This document shows, one piece after another, positions 24,001-31,081 of a DNA stretch of 37,500 nt. The DNA comes from Glandiceps talaboti. Lineage: Eukaryota > Hemichordata > Enteropneusta > Spengelidae. Position numbers and translations under genes: made by a program. The notes below the pieces were generated by a model. The model saw only the letters and a list, made by a program, of their open reading frames with translations. It had not been told where the DNA came from and did not search any database. The DNA lies in NCBI RefSeq assembly GCF_964340395.1, contig NC_135553.1, forward strand, positions 23,349,449 to 23,386,948, read 5' to 3'. Within the stretch, counting starts at the first letter, position 1, and every line of letters begins with the position of its first letter.

Positions 24001-27000
24001 CAAAGATATGTCATTTCACCCCAGCTATACAATGGTTTAATCCACAGTAATATTCTTAATTAAACAATAATGTACGCCCTCCCAGCCCATAATGGACGAA
24101 AGCAAACTTTGAACGACATAATGGATGAGGTGACAGCCGAGCCCATTATGGAGTGCAAAGTTTGCTTGAGTCCATTATGGACTGGGAGGGCGTACATTAT
24201 TGTTATTATTTTATAGTTTTGCCAATTCCAGTGAATTTGTAGACCGAGAAACGCAAAACAACGTATAATATACACAGCGCTGAACATCGTCTGCCATGTT
24301 CGGCCCGGAAGCTGAATACTAATCATAGCGACACACGTACGTATACGTACACACACATATACACTTCAATGAACTGCTGTGAACACAAATTTGTTTCATT
24401 TTAATTTCAATCTTTTAAAAAAAAAATTCTTATGGTGTTTACCCCATATTTTCCCTGTTCTTAAATACCCACACCTTACGGACATAAGCTTGTATTGTTA
24501 TGCTCGTTCCGGGGCCGCGATGCCCAATAACGGAGTACATTATCAGTAATAATGTACAGCGATGACGTCACAAAATTCACTGGAATTGGTAATGCTATAA
24601 TATAATACTCAATAACTACCACCAAATCCTCAAGTCCCTCCAACGATATGTCATTTCACCCTAGCAATACAGTTGTTCGATCCTCAGTCATATTCTTACT
24701 CAACAACTACCACTACATTCTCAAGTCCCTCCAAAGGTATGTCATTTCACCCTACCAATACAATGGTTTGATCCACAGTCATTTATCTTTACTTATTTAT
24801 TTTATCTTCTTTTAGTTGAGTAGTAAGTATTTTCATGTTCACAATTTCATTCCTCCGTTAGGTCTGGGATGATCAAATTAATCAAAAAGAATAATTCTAA
24901 TGTTGAGAATTACTATGAAGAGACCATTTTGGAACAAAAGAGACAGTACTCAAAAAGGTATGGAATACTGTATATTTGTAAATAAGTAATGAATGAATGA
25001 ACAATAACAAATATACTGGTATTTGAAATTAGTAAATACTGTAAGTGAATATCAACTTCACATTAATCAAACCTGTATGATAAAAAAGTTGACAATACCT
25101 TCATTCAGCTGCTATGATACAGGTATATGATGAGTCTGGTTCTCTCACAATTGAACACATACATGTATTTTCAGTTTGATATATGGTCTGAAAAGATCCT
25201 TCATAATTTATGGAACCATGCATAATCGTACTCAATATTTTGAACTCAGAAGAATCATAATAAAATTTACTTTTTTTAATAGTTGATTTTCAACAACATT
25301 TGTCGTAATTTTTACCAAATGTTGTTACAGCCTGGGAAGTTGTTGGTAATTAGTGGCATTAGCACATGATAAATACTATAGTCCAATGTAGGTGAATTTC
25401 TGTCAACACCTGCATTCAGGAGGTGACATTTTAAATTTACTGGCATTTGAAAAGTGAAATTTCAACTTTAGCTGCTTTTGACAGACAAATTGTGAAGCCC
25501 ACTTGGATAGTAACTATTTTCGTGATGAGGAATCTTTTTATTTGCATTAATATGAACATTGTCATTCAACAAAATTGATGATTATTTGTATTCAACAAAT
25601 AAACATGGCATTTGTCACAAAGAATTAAAAATTTGATATACATTATTTTACTTTGCTCCGAAGTTTTAGATTTTAGGAGCATTTTGTTCCCAAAAAATTC
25701 AGGAGCTAATTAATCCTGAAAAATCTTGCTCAAAGAGTTAACTTCCTCGGCTGTGTTATCTATGTACAACTTATCAATTATGCATAATGGTATATTTACT
25801 CAAACATGTAACAATTCCTAGAGGGATTACTAAACACTACAAAACTAAATATATGAAATAAAAAGTACTATTATATAATTCTATATGTCTTTTCAGTTGG
25901 AGTAAAGTGTTAACGTACATACTAGAGGTACATAAACCGACGTCATCACAGAGAACCAGTACACCAGATCTAGGTGGACATACTAAACTCAAAGACAAAG
26001 ACAGACAAAATATCAAGGATAAATTCAAGGTATGGTCACTGTCATTATTACCATCACACCAACACAACCACTATAACCAAATCAATTTCTCATTGTTCCT
26101 GTATTCTTCTAAAGTTAATTCTGAGAAATCGATGTTGTTAGTCATTTTCATCAGTTATTTGCCTAAAACTATATCCATAATTTGTTTACAGCTAGCATCA
26201 CTATGATTTAGAGTTAGCAAGTGTGATACTTGTGTTTTGCATTGGCTCTCTGACTGTAGCATCTAATATGTTATCAAGCCAGCATGTTACTTACCAACAC
26301 TCACTCAACAAGTTTTGTTCATTGTTCTATGTTTTCTGTGTGTGGCGTCTAAAATTTACAGTAAAATGTGTTTTGCTTTTTCATGTGCAGGGCTTTAACA
26401 CAGAATATGAAGACATTTACAGGATCCAGAAGGCCTACGCCATTCCTGATTCTGAACTGAGAGAAAGTCTTATCAAAGACAACAAGGAATTTATACTGCC
26501 AATTTACAAACTCTTCAGAGAAAAGTAAGTATAAAAAGTGTGTTCATTTAGAAGTAAATTGTACAAAATTGTAAATGTTAATAAATAATGCATTGAAATG
26601 GATATTGTACATTTACATTGGATGATCAGAAAATACCTAAATACATATAAGAATGAATGTTCATGGACTCTAGGTTCATACTTCGTAATGAAAATTTCTA
26701 TTCACATACTATTACTAGTCAAAAAATTTCTTAGAAGTGAATCCCAAAATGCTGCTGACATCTCGTCTGCACCATCAAAGGTGTCATCATTAGTGATGTT
26801 GATGAGATGTCAGTGAAAATTTAGGATTTACTTGCAAGAAATTTTTTAACTCTGTGAGTAGAAATGTTCATTATTTCCTAAATAGTATGTTGATAAAATA
26901 GCAAAATGTATCTGGTAAATGCAAAATATGGAAAACCATAAACTTAATTACTACTGATGTCACGTTAGTGCCCACTGACTCTGTTTGATAAAACCACACA

Positions 27001-27828
27001 GAAACCAATAAAAAAAAATGGACATTTTACATTTTCATACAGTAAGATTGCAATATCTTGCCACATTTTGTCTAAATGAAGTCAACCATATAAACGTACT
27101 GCAATTAGACGCAGAAACTCGGTCGCCAATGATTTGTTGTCTGCATTTGATGTCTGCATGGTAGCACATTAATTCATGTTATTTTAGACAAAATGTAGCA
27201 AGAAACTGTATTCATTCTATCTTGCTACCTTAAAATATAGCATGTCCTGTTTCTTTTTGGTTTCTGCGTGGTTGTATCAAACAGAGCCAGTGAACACTAA
27301 CTGTTACACTAACGATTACTAGCATGAAAGGGGCAGTACAAACAGTAACCCTAGATCCCAGTATGCAGATGAAGTTGTAACATTTGCATAAATGTGATGC
27401 ATGAATGAGCACCAGTGGGGGCCACCCATAAAAAATGTTGTAGTTTATACATGTATATATTGCAGCCTGTGTATATCAGCTGAAACTTCTCATTGAAACA
27501 AATTCTTCTTCAAAGTCATCTATATTCCTCTAAGAAGTCCATGTTTTCTTGATGTTGCTATGACAATTTTGACTTGATGACAAACTTTAATCATTTTTTT
27601 CAGAAGGGCCATTTATTGTTGGAATAAAATTTAGAGTCAAGTAGAACAGCTATTTCCAAGTTCAAGATTATGAATGTATTTTTAATCAACATGAATATTG
27701 ATTATTGAATTTATTTGTTCCTCAGATATGCTACAGTTCAGTTCACTAAGAACCCCGAAAAGTACATCAAGTATAGCGAAGAACAAGTCAAGCAAATGAT
27801 GGATAAATTCTTTGATACTTCAGCGTAG
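8059..27828 (+). CDS. EXOC7: Exocyst complex component 7 (Exo70), complete, 22 coding exons
   Basis: Exo70 is the exocyst subunit that, with Sec3, binds PI(4,5)P2 and tethers secretory vesicles to the plasma membrane. I joined 22 exons whose phases all agree, giving 2,085 nt and 694 residues, within the 650-735 range of vertebrate isoforms. Residues 1-75 form the N-terminal helical/coiled-coil part ([11 protein letters not shown]); 123-176 include [20 protein letters not shown]; 218-228 read [11 protein letters not shown]; about 245-290 form a basic, Ser-rich linker; about 310-694 form the alpha-helical Exo70 domain, with [10 protein letters not shown] (445-454) and the C-terminal [11 protein letters not shown] (667-677), whose lysines bind phosphoinositide in mammals. 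The start is the first in-frame ATG after a TAG at 7945; a second ATG follows at once. Every exon matches the order of vertebrate EXOC7. Exons 15 and 18 have tandemly repeated donors, and intron 3 looks U12-type. Confidence 0.96.
8113..8844 (+). other. EXOC7 intron 1
   Basis: No element is recognised. A C-rich then CA-rich patch lies at 8530-8580 and 8690-8720. The acceptor is TACTAATTTTACAG; TACTAAT is a branch-point-like match. Confidence 0.8.
8845..8910 (+). CDS. EXOC7: EXOC7 coding exon 2
   Basis: Residues 19-40, with [13 protein letters not shown] corresponding to vertebrate DSLEKSDQLTKNM. Donor GTAAGC; phase 0. Confidence 0.95.
9273..9372 (+). CDS. EXOC7: EXOC7 coding exon 3
   Basis: Residues 41-73 plus one base. 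[15 protein letters not shown] matches the vertebrate coiled coil [15 protein letters not shown]. It ends at a U12-like donor, GTATCCTTT. Confidence 0.95.
9373..10551 (+). other. EXOC7 intron 3, U12-type (minor spliceosome)
   Basis: The donor GTATCCTTTA matches the U12 consensus RTATCCTTT at every position. The 3' end carries TTTTTCCTCAACCATCTTACCAG, in which TTCCTCAAC fits the U12 branch-point consensus TTCCTTRAC with one change. The branch adenosine lies about 12 nt before the AG, inside the short window these introns require, and there is no long polypyrimidine tract. It is a GT-AG subtype in phase 1. A G-rich patch lies at 9940-9960. Confidence 0.8.
10552..10636 (+). CDS. EXOC7: EXOC7 coding exon 4
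   Basis: Completes Asn74 and runs to residue 101: [17 protein letters not shown] matches vertebrate VEKTLSCLDHVISYYHV. It ends in phase 2 within the codon for Gly102, at GTGAGG. Confidence 0.95.
10871..10976 (+). CDS. EXOC7: EXOC7 coding exon 5
   Basis: Residues 102-137. [20 protein letters not shown] aligns with vertebrate GRLEEYLGSMAKIQKAVEYF. Acceptor TGTCTTTCAG, donor GTGAGT; phase 0. Confidence 0.95.
11392..11509 (+). CDS. EXOC7: EXOC7 coding exon 6
   Basis: Residues 138-176 plus one base. [20 protein letters not shown] is nearly identical to the vertebrate LFERGKEALESEFRSL(L/M)TRH segment. Donor GTAGGA. Confidence 0.97.
11523..11890. repeat. Degenerate (CTGA)n tetranucleotide array in intron 6
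   Basis: Long runs of CTGACTGA are interspersed with TGGC, TTAC and GTTT variants. It begins 14 bp after the exon 6 donor and merges with GTTT/GTCT-rich sequence. Confidence 0.9.
12640..14325 (+). mobile_element. 5'-truncated non-LTR retrotransposon (LINE), L2/CR1-like, in intron 6
   Basis: A recent-looking LINE copy in the same sense as EXOC7. It has an open reverse-transcriptase frame, a short 3' untranslated region with AATAAA at 14300-14305 and a (TTA)n tail to about 14325. No endonuclease domain precedes the polymerase, so the 5' half of the element is missing; the left boundary (about 12,640, where similarity to the family starts) is approximate. I could not identify a target-site duplication. 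Nearly all of the rest of the 3.5-kb intron is the tetranucleotide array and plain sequence. Confidence 0.88.
12646..14142 (+). CDS. LINE reverse transcriptase (ORF2 C-terminal part)
   Basis: This frame (open from 12553) encodes the polymerase of a non-LTR retrotransposon, which would prime on nicked target DNA. Numbered from 12553: [14 protein letters not shown] near residue 87, [12 protein letters not shown] near 146, catalytic LFIDYSSAF (Asp217), [14 protein letters not shown] (273-286) and the FADD box (Asp306, Asp307). The thumb region [17 protein letters not shown] and the C-terminal [18 protein letters not shown] follow, a block shared by L2/CR1-like LINEs. About 500 codons have no stop or frameshift, so the insertion is probably young. 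There is no endonuclease domain, so autonomous mobility is unlikely. The first 31 residues look unrelated to the family, so I start at the internal Met at 12646. The frame terminates cleanly at TGA. Confidence 0.9.
   Translation: MQNQNLPDELNVFYSRFDKQNNRPYVNVTSTGNDTQAFTITDTDVSRIFARMNVSKAAGPDEITPRLLRACSSQLSTVFEGIFNLSLRLCKVPHVLKKSIIVPVPKKPAVTCLNDYRPVALTSVIMKVLERLVLQYLKSILPRSLDPYQFAYRVNRSVDDAVSLTIHHVLNHLENANTYARILFIDYSSAFNTIIPTNLHQKLISLGINSSLCHWVLDFLSNRPQIVKIGSFSSKSITLSTGAPQGCVLSPMLYSLVTHDCTPSVDSSMIVKFADDTTVTGFIKNNNESAYREQVSQLVGWCGENNLELNVDKTKEIIVDFRKHSTEHIPLSVHGKQVEIVEMFKFLGTLISDDLKWGMHVDNVVKKARQRLFFLRRLKSFGVSKTIMVKFYRAVVESILTFSFTVWYCNITSRDHDKLNSVVKTASSIIGADLPSLESLFIDRTMRKSKSIIKDEFHPANNMFELLPSGSRYRSIKSRTNRFSKSFYPTAIRTLNRA
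14912..14959. repeat. (CAC)n / (CTA)n trinucleotide tract
   Basis: CACC and CTACTA triplets run into about eleven CAC units in intron 6, 78 bp before exon 7. Confidence 0.9.
15038..15082 (+). CDS. EXOC7: EXOC7 coding exon 7
   Basis: A 45-nt exon encoding residues 177-191, [15 protein letters not shown], aligned with the acidic vertebrate EDVTLEHLPES segment. Donor GTTAGT. It is the weakest by similarity, but both phases fit. Confidence 0.85.
15441..15537. promoter_or_regulatory. Inverted pair of RFX X-box-like motifs in intron 7
   Basis: GTTACTATGGCAAC at 15443-15456 is matched by a perfect inverted copy, GTTGCCATAGTAAC, at 15522-15535; the full perfect arms are 16 bp. The second copy fits the RFX X-box consensus GTNRCC(N)RGYAAC exactly, with a 2-nt spacer. 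The pair lies 62 bp before exon 8. It could equally be the inverted ends of a ~97-bp MITE. Confidence 0.4.
15599..15780 (+). CDS. EXOC7: EXOC7 coding exon 8
   Basis: Residues 192-252. [20 protein letters not shown] and the following [17 protein letters not shown] block match vertebrate RISRWL...QDFMNVYYQIRSSQLDRSIKGLKEHFHK; the exon ends at the Ser/Pro-rich GTPYSPAP. Donor GTAAGT. Confidence 0.97.
16515..16576 (+). CDS. EXOC7: EXOC7 coding exon 9 (basic linker)
   Basis: Residues 253-272 plus two bases: [20 protein letters not shown]. It is Lys/Arg-rich, like the linker that is alternatively spliced in vertebrate EXOC7. Donor GTAAGT. Confidence 0.9.
16938..17060. repeat. (CA)n microsatellite with GCAC interruptions, intron 9
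   Basis: A long CA dinucleotide array interspersed with GCAC and ATGC. The open frames on both strands here are repeat artefacts. Confidence 0.95.
17262..17308 (+). CDS. EXOC7: EXOC7 coding exon 10 (linker)
   Basis: A 47-nt exon for residues 273-288: [15 protein letters not shown]. It continues the basic linker and is short enough to be a candidate for alternative splicing. The acceptor is TGTACTTGTAG. Confidence 0.88.
17590..17699 (+). CDS. EXOC7: EXOC7 coding exon 11
   Basis: Residues 289-325. [19 protein letters not shown] matches vertebrate DVETDAYIHCVSAFVKLAQ, the first helix of the Exo70 domain. Donor GTAACT; phase 0. Confidence 0.95.
18393..18497 (+). CDS. EXOC7: EXOC7 coding exon 12
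   Basis: Residues 326-360. [20 protein letters not shown] aligns with vertebrate SEYQLLADIIPEHHQKKTFD. Both ends are phase 0. Confidence 0.97.
18498..19849 (+). other. EXOC7 intron 12
   Basis: 1.35 kb without a recognised element. A 9-bp hairpin (CTCTGACAA with its complement, 19312-19340) and short chance open frames are all I see. Confidence 0.7.
19850..19969 (+). CDS. EXOC7: EXOC7 coding exon 13
   Basis: Residues 361-400. [20 protein letters not shown] matches vertebrate AIVRHDFSTVLTVFPILRHL. Both ends are phase 0. Confidence 0.97.
20055..20481. mobile_element. 427-bp foldback element with ~115-bp terminal inverted repeats, intron 13
   Basis: The left arm (20055 to about 20170) contains AGAAATATTGAAGGGTCA, GAACAATTTAGATAGATAAG and CAGACCACTCATTACA; the right arm (about 20365-20481) carries the same blocks inverted in reverse order. 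Identity is high, with a few mismatches. The roughly 195-bp interior has no coding capacity. This is the structure of a long-TIR MITE. In the pre-mRNA the arms could pair into a long duplex. Confidence 0.85.
20881..20979 (+). CDS. EXOC7: EXOC7 coding exon 14
   Basis: Residues 401-433. [19 protein letters not shown] aligns with vertebrate LPGLITSMETTGAKALEDF. Both ends are phase 0; donor GTATGG. Confidence 0.97.
21047..21149. repeat. (CA)n microsatellite, intron 14
   Basis: About 18 CA units, then CA/TGCA mixtures, ending about 65 bp before exon 15. Confidence 0.95.
21217..21279 (+). CDS. EXOC7: EXOC7 coding exon 15
   Basis: Residues 434-454. [14 protein letters not shown] is identical to the vertebrate segment except for its first flanking residues. 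The last 26 nt and the donor GTAAGTATA form the first unit of the 41-bp tandem array that follows. Only this first donor keeps the conserved frame into exon 16. Confidence 0.97.
21254..21871 (+). repeat. 15-copy tandem array of exon 15 tail plus splice donor (41-bp unit)
   Basis: Units start at 21254, 21295, 21336, 21377, 21418, 21459, 21500, 21541, 21582, 21633, 21674, 21715, 21756, 21797 and 21838. Each carries 26 nt copied from the end of exon 15 (ATGAACTCACTAGCAAT at its 3' part) and about 15 nt of intron, GTAAGTATAYCTATG. All 15 keep GTAAGTAT. Copy 9 has a 10-bp insertion (TACAAAAATG) placed so that the donor is regenerated. Variation is limited to a few positions (for example CAGTCC/CAGTAC, AGCAAT/AGCAGT). 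Retaining copy 2 in the transcript would put an in-frame TAA after 14 codons, and each unit shifts the frame because 41 is not a multiple of three. Confidence 0.95.
22286..22367 (+). CDS. EXOC7: EXOC7 coding exon 16
   Basis: Residues 455-481 plus one base. [20 protein letters not shown] matches vertebrate AILFLQQLLDFQETAGAML. Acceptor TTTTTGTCACCAG. Confidence 0.96.
22425..22610 (+). repeat. G-rich minisatellite in intron 16, with a poly-C tract downstream
   Basis: About 2.3 copies of a ~66-bp unit built from GGATGGAAAGGGGTTAGGTG and CTTGGATGGGGAG blocks, with many G3-G14 runs on the sense strand. It is a candidate G-quadruplex-forming segment starting about 60 bp after the exon 16 donor. 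A run of 20 C lies at 22720-22739, which could pair with it in RNA. Confidence 0.8.
23013..23066 (+). CDS. EXOC7: EXOC7 coding exon 17
   Basis: Residues 482-499 plus one base. KKRVSIYI aligns with SKRLLSTYI of vertebrates. The N-terminal half ([10 protein letters not shown]) is a variable loop. Donor GTAAGT. Confidence 0.9.
23305..23340. repeat. Perfect 15-bp hairpin in intron 17
   Basis: CCATAGACCCTACAC (23305-23319) and its exact complement (23326-23340) flank a 6-nt loop. It is probably the tip of a small foldback element, like the hairpin at 5803-5836. Confidence 0.6.
23697..23817 (+). CDS. EXOC7: EXOC7 coding exon 18
   Basis: Residues 500-539 plus two bases. [17 protein letters not shown] and [16 protein letters not shown] match vertebrate KVLGNLQLNLLSKSKVY and AIFLHNNYNYILKSLE. 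The last 37 nt and donor GTATGT are the first unit of a second tandem array. Confidence 0.97.
24061..24602. mobile_element. 542-bp composite inverted-repeat insertion in intron 18
   Basis: It sits in the middle of the 94-bp array, and TAAT repeats on both sides (24057-24060 and 24603-24606) fit a 4-bp target-site duplication. It has two parts. A foldback at 24062-24207 has ~65-bp arms, starting AACAATAATGTACGCCCTCC and complementary at the right. A second pair of inverted repeats, GCCAATTCCAGTGAATTTGT (about 24223) and its complement near 24571-24592, encloses the rest. There is no coding capacity. It is a non-autonomous element, possibly nested. Confidence 0.75.
24688..24736 (+). other. Candidate poison mini-exon made by repeat copy 5
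   Basis: In the last array unit an AG (CGATCCTCAG, 24687) precedes a 49-nt stretch reading ATATTCTTACTCAACAACTA onwards, identical to the tail of exon 18 and followed by an intact GTATGT donor. Inclusion after exon 18 would shift the frame, because 49 is not a multiple of three. The polypyrimidine tract is weak. There is no evidence of use from sequence alone. Confidence 0.25.
24862..24957 (+). CDS. EXOC7: EXOC7 coding exon 19
   Basis: Completes Arg540 and runs through residue 571: [20 protein letters not shown] aligns with vertebrate SELIQLVAVTQKTAERSYRE. Acceptor TCCTCCGTTAG; ends in phase 2. Confidence 0.92.
24958..25896 (+). other. EXOC7 intron 19
   Basis: 939 bp, AT-rich. A 10-bp hairpin (ACAACATTTG and its complement) lies near 25293-25328. 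Nothing else is supported. Confidence 0.7.
25897..26029 (+). CDS. EXOC7: EXOC7 coding exon 20
   Basis: Residues 572-616. SWSKVLTYI and [15 protein letters not shown] match vertebrate SWLKVTDYI and KLRDKERQIIKERFK; the loop between ([16 protein letters not shown]) is longer than in vertebrates. Donor GTATGG. Confidence 0.96.
26391..26524 (+). CDS. EXOC7: EXOC7 coding exon 21
   Basis: Residues 617-660 plus two bases. [20 protein letters not shown] aligns with vertebrate GFNDGLEELCKIQKAWAIPD. Donor GTAAGT. Confidence 0.97.
26951..27320. mobile_element. ~370-bp foldback element with ~125-bp inverted repeats, intron 21
   Basis: Left-arm blocks CTCTGTTTGATAAAACCACA, CAGAAACCAA and ACATTTTGTCTAAAT (26981-27077) recur inverted at the right as TTTAGACAAAATGTAGCAAG, TTGGTTTCTG and GTTGTATCAAACAGAG (27183-27286). 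Similarity extends outward through GTTAGTG/CACTAAC to about 26951 and 27320. The arms have diverged more than those of the intron 13 element, and the interior (about 105 bp) is non-coding. It is an older long-TIR MITE of a different family. Confidence 0.8.
27726..27828 (+). CDS. EXOC7: EXOC7 coding exon 22 and stop codon
   Basis: Residues 661-694. [18 protein letters not shown] and DKFFDTSA then TAG match the vertebrate C-terminus, the basic patch that contacts PI(4,5)P2. The upstream acceptor is TTTGTTCCTCAG. Confidence 0.98.
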
Positions 27829-30800
27829 TAATTTCATTAGCTCTATCTCATCGCCGCAATACTTAGCTTAGCTGTCACATCATTCCAGAAAGTGCTATAG
27901 GACAATTTTAGACATTTATATGAGTCAGTCTGCCTACACTTTCAGAGGTTTCCTAGGCAACCTGCATATGCTATGCAGAAATCTGTCATTTAAAATGCAT
28001 TATCTGAAAAACTAGACAAGATATTTTCATATTATCATAAACAGTTACTGAATTATGAACATATCTTGTTAATTTGTCAGTTCACAATATATAAATGGCT
28101 GTATAAAAATGGAGTTATGTATGTGATCTGTTCAGGTTTCACTTATTCTATGCTGTCACTTATTGTCCGAACTGAGCATGCTGAGATGCAAAGGATTTTG
28201 GGATCATTTGTAGTATCAGTAATGCCTAACCTAGGATGATTGCAAGGAGAGTCTACCCATGATGGTCAGGGGGAACTCAAGACTAGATTACATGTGGTTA
28301 CAGAAAGTGTGACAGAGTTGTACCATACGGTAGTTAATTCACTATTGTCAATGAAATGATTATACAATTCCCATAATGCACTATTCAAGATGGTTGGTTT
28401 GCAAGGGATAAGTATGCAAATACATATCCCTGTGTATGTGATGTGACATGAGGCATTTACTTGATGTTACCTTACACATCAATTTACATGTTATAAGCTA
28501 CTAGTATTACCTGACATATACTAGACTATCAAAATCAATGAAACAGCACTTCAGATGCATCATTGGTGGTTATATCATCAAAGTGTAACCCTTTCAGAGA
28601 AGGTGCAATCCATGTATCCATGTACCAGGGTGTATCTTCAAAAAGTGAACAATATCTTGCCAAGAGTTTGGGAACAGCTTGTAAAACCTTTCCATAATAA
28701 CTGAGAACAAAGATAGCTTGGAATCGTAACTAAATTTGTGTCTAAGTAGGCTATTATAAGGAAGCTTTGTACATTGAAACTGAACAACAAGAATCTTAAA
28801 AAAACAAGCAGAACATGTGAAGTTTGCAGTACTCATCTTGAATAATCAAGGAATTCCAACAATTATCATATCTCTTTGTGTATTATTTTAAGATATCATA
28901 GTTGGAGACCTGCCATTCTTCAAGATTGGAGGAATTTAGACTATTTGTAGTTCATGTTGGTATGCTGCAATGTTTTTTCCTGAGTAACAAAGACATTCAA
29001 AGTTCTCTGTAGAGTTCCAACTCCCCTTACTATACTACCCTTATGATAGATTTAACCCTTGTATATTAAATATTCCTACAGTGTGCAATACTTCAACAAT
29101 TTCTACAAATAAGTAGATCTGGTAGTTAATCATGCAAATTATATGCATAATAAATGTTATGTAAATACAACAATTTGTCTGAAATTTGTGAACCTGTTGT
29201 GTGTAGCATTTGTGTGTTGCATAGGAGTGTATGATTCTGTGCATATTGGTATGTAAGTGTGCATGCAAGAATCAGTGGTGGGGGAAGGCATCAAATGTCA
29301 CAAAAGGAATTACTTTAGGGAAAAAAGAAAACGAATATTGCCCACTGTATGCAAACTGAAGTCCCTATGGGTCATTAGTGCATAGCACACGACATGGTCT
29401 AGGCCAATCACTTTAGGCTGTATGAAAGCTAATGTATGTATCTATGTATGTATTAACCTTTCTAATGGAATCAAATATGTGTGTATATGTGCATGCATGC
29501 ATATATGTATGTATGTATGCATGTATGACTCAAAAGACCTTAAAATCAGCAATGAAAGTGTGTAGAGAACTGTCAGAGAAATACTATGAATTTAAAAGTT
29601 TGAAAAGTAGGACTATATTTATTTGTATAAAAACAGACAATGCACAACATTACACTAACCCTTGGTGTAATAAAGTTTGTTTCTCTTACTTTCTGTACAC
29701 TTGCATATACATGTGGTATGGATATGTAGCCCACTTTAATACGTGGCCTGGGTATGATTTAAAGTCAAATATGGACATCTGTTGAGCGTCAACAAAACAC
29801 ATAGAAGATAATAGTAGTTACTACTGAACCAACACAACACACTTCAATCACTTACATGGAATATATCATGGAAACATATATAGATTAAACACATGGCAAG
29901 TTTGGGACATCTCCAAAATGTCACCGAAATTCGCATTCAGTCTTATTGAAAAAATGACTATGTATTTCAGAAATTACAATTAAGGCATATCTGTAAAGGT
30001 GATAATAATCATAATACTGTTGTGAGAATTATTGCTTCCATGAACCCTTACATACCACCATTGATGTTGGGCTTCAAATAAACATATTCTGTTATACACA
30101 TAAAAACTCTAGCACGTGGAAGTATACATCTCCCAGACATTTGAATATAGAATATATATGTAATTTCTGGTTGTGATAGATGTATATCTTCCTAGTTTAT
30201 GACATACATACTTACACCGAGTTTTTTTCAGTTATTGAAGTTCATTTCATTTTGTAAACCAATGCTACTTTGATATCAAGGATACACCACAATCGTTTTA
30301 TTCGTCTATTTACAAATAACCTTTGTCTCAAGCTGTGGTATATAAGTACTGTTCTTGGTTTGACGTCATAACTATGAGGGGTGTTGGCTAACCATTACGA
30401 AGGAAACTAATGCAAAAACACATTCAAATTGAATGCATGAAATTCGGAAATGGTAAATATTTCAAGATAATCAGGTTATGTTGAAGAAGGTGACATAAAC
30501 GTGGATTGAAAGATTTTGCTATGTACTGTGCAGTAATAAATCTGACGTTCAGCCAATTTGAACAAGTTAGCATTAGAGTGAGTGTGGTTTTCAATTTCTT
30601 GTGATTAGCAGCTGTTAATGCCTCTCGTCAAATCTCTTGTTGGAGACTGAATCCCATGGCCAGTCTGAATCGTGTGTTATGGCTATGTCATGACAATTCA
30701 CCTCAAAATCACAATTAAGTATCGGCTATGTTCAACAAATGTCTTGATGTTGACATTGACCTTGAAGACGAAGGTCAATTTGAATATTGTGAAGGTAGAT

Positions 30801-31051
30801 TACCTTTGTAGGGGGGGGGAGTCATGTAATTACCAAGAAATTATTTCATCTTTTTTGGTCTCGCAATGTATTACTGACTCCTAAGTGATTATTACCTCTA
30901 GATAAATCATGAATATTCAGTGTGTGTGTGTGTTAAGTCCCATGATGCAACAGTATAGCACAATAGAGAACAATAGAGCTGAAATGTAGATTTGGAGTTT
31001 CTGGTCAATTACGTGAAATCATGAAATGTCTCCCCAGACCTCAAAGTTTAT
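27829..31051. other. EXOC7 3' untranslated region and intergenic sequence
   Basis: No coding region is supported. The first canonical AATAAA downstream is at 29149-29154, with ATTAAA near 29063; ATATAAA lies near 28089. The true polyadenylation site cannot be fixed. An (ATGT)n-rich patch lies at about 29430-29527. Near 30120-30200 a weak inverted repeat (GGAAGTATACATCT and its near complement) is visible. Confidence 0.5.
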
Positions 31052-31081
31052 GGAAATACATGTACATGTACATGTATTTCC
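31052..31081. repeat. Perfect 30-bp palindrome without spacer
   Basis: GGAAATACATGTACA and its exact complement meet with no gap; the centre is ACATGTACATGTACATGT. It may have grown from an (ACATGT)n core. Confidence 0.9.

Larger units (their letters stand above)
23781..24790 (+). repeat. Five-copy tandem array of exon 18 tail plus donor (~94-bp unit)
   Basis: Units start at 23781, 23875, 23969, 24609 and 24700. Each includes about 37 nt of exon 18 ([12 protein letters not shown]) and about 57 nt of intron. Copies 1 and 5 read CAAAGGTATGTC, with a working donor; copies 2-4 read CAAAGATATGTC or CAACGATATGTC, so the GT is lost. The array is interrupted between copies 3 and 4 by a 542-bp insertion. 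Copy 5's coding part is identical to exon 18. Confidence 0.93.
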
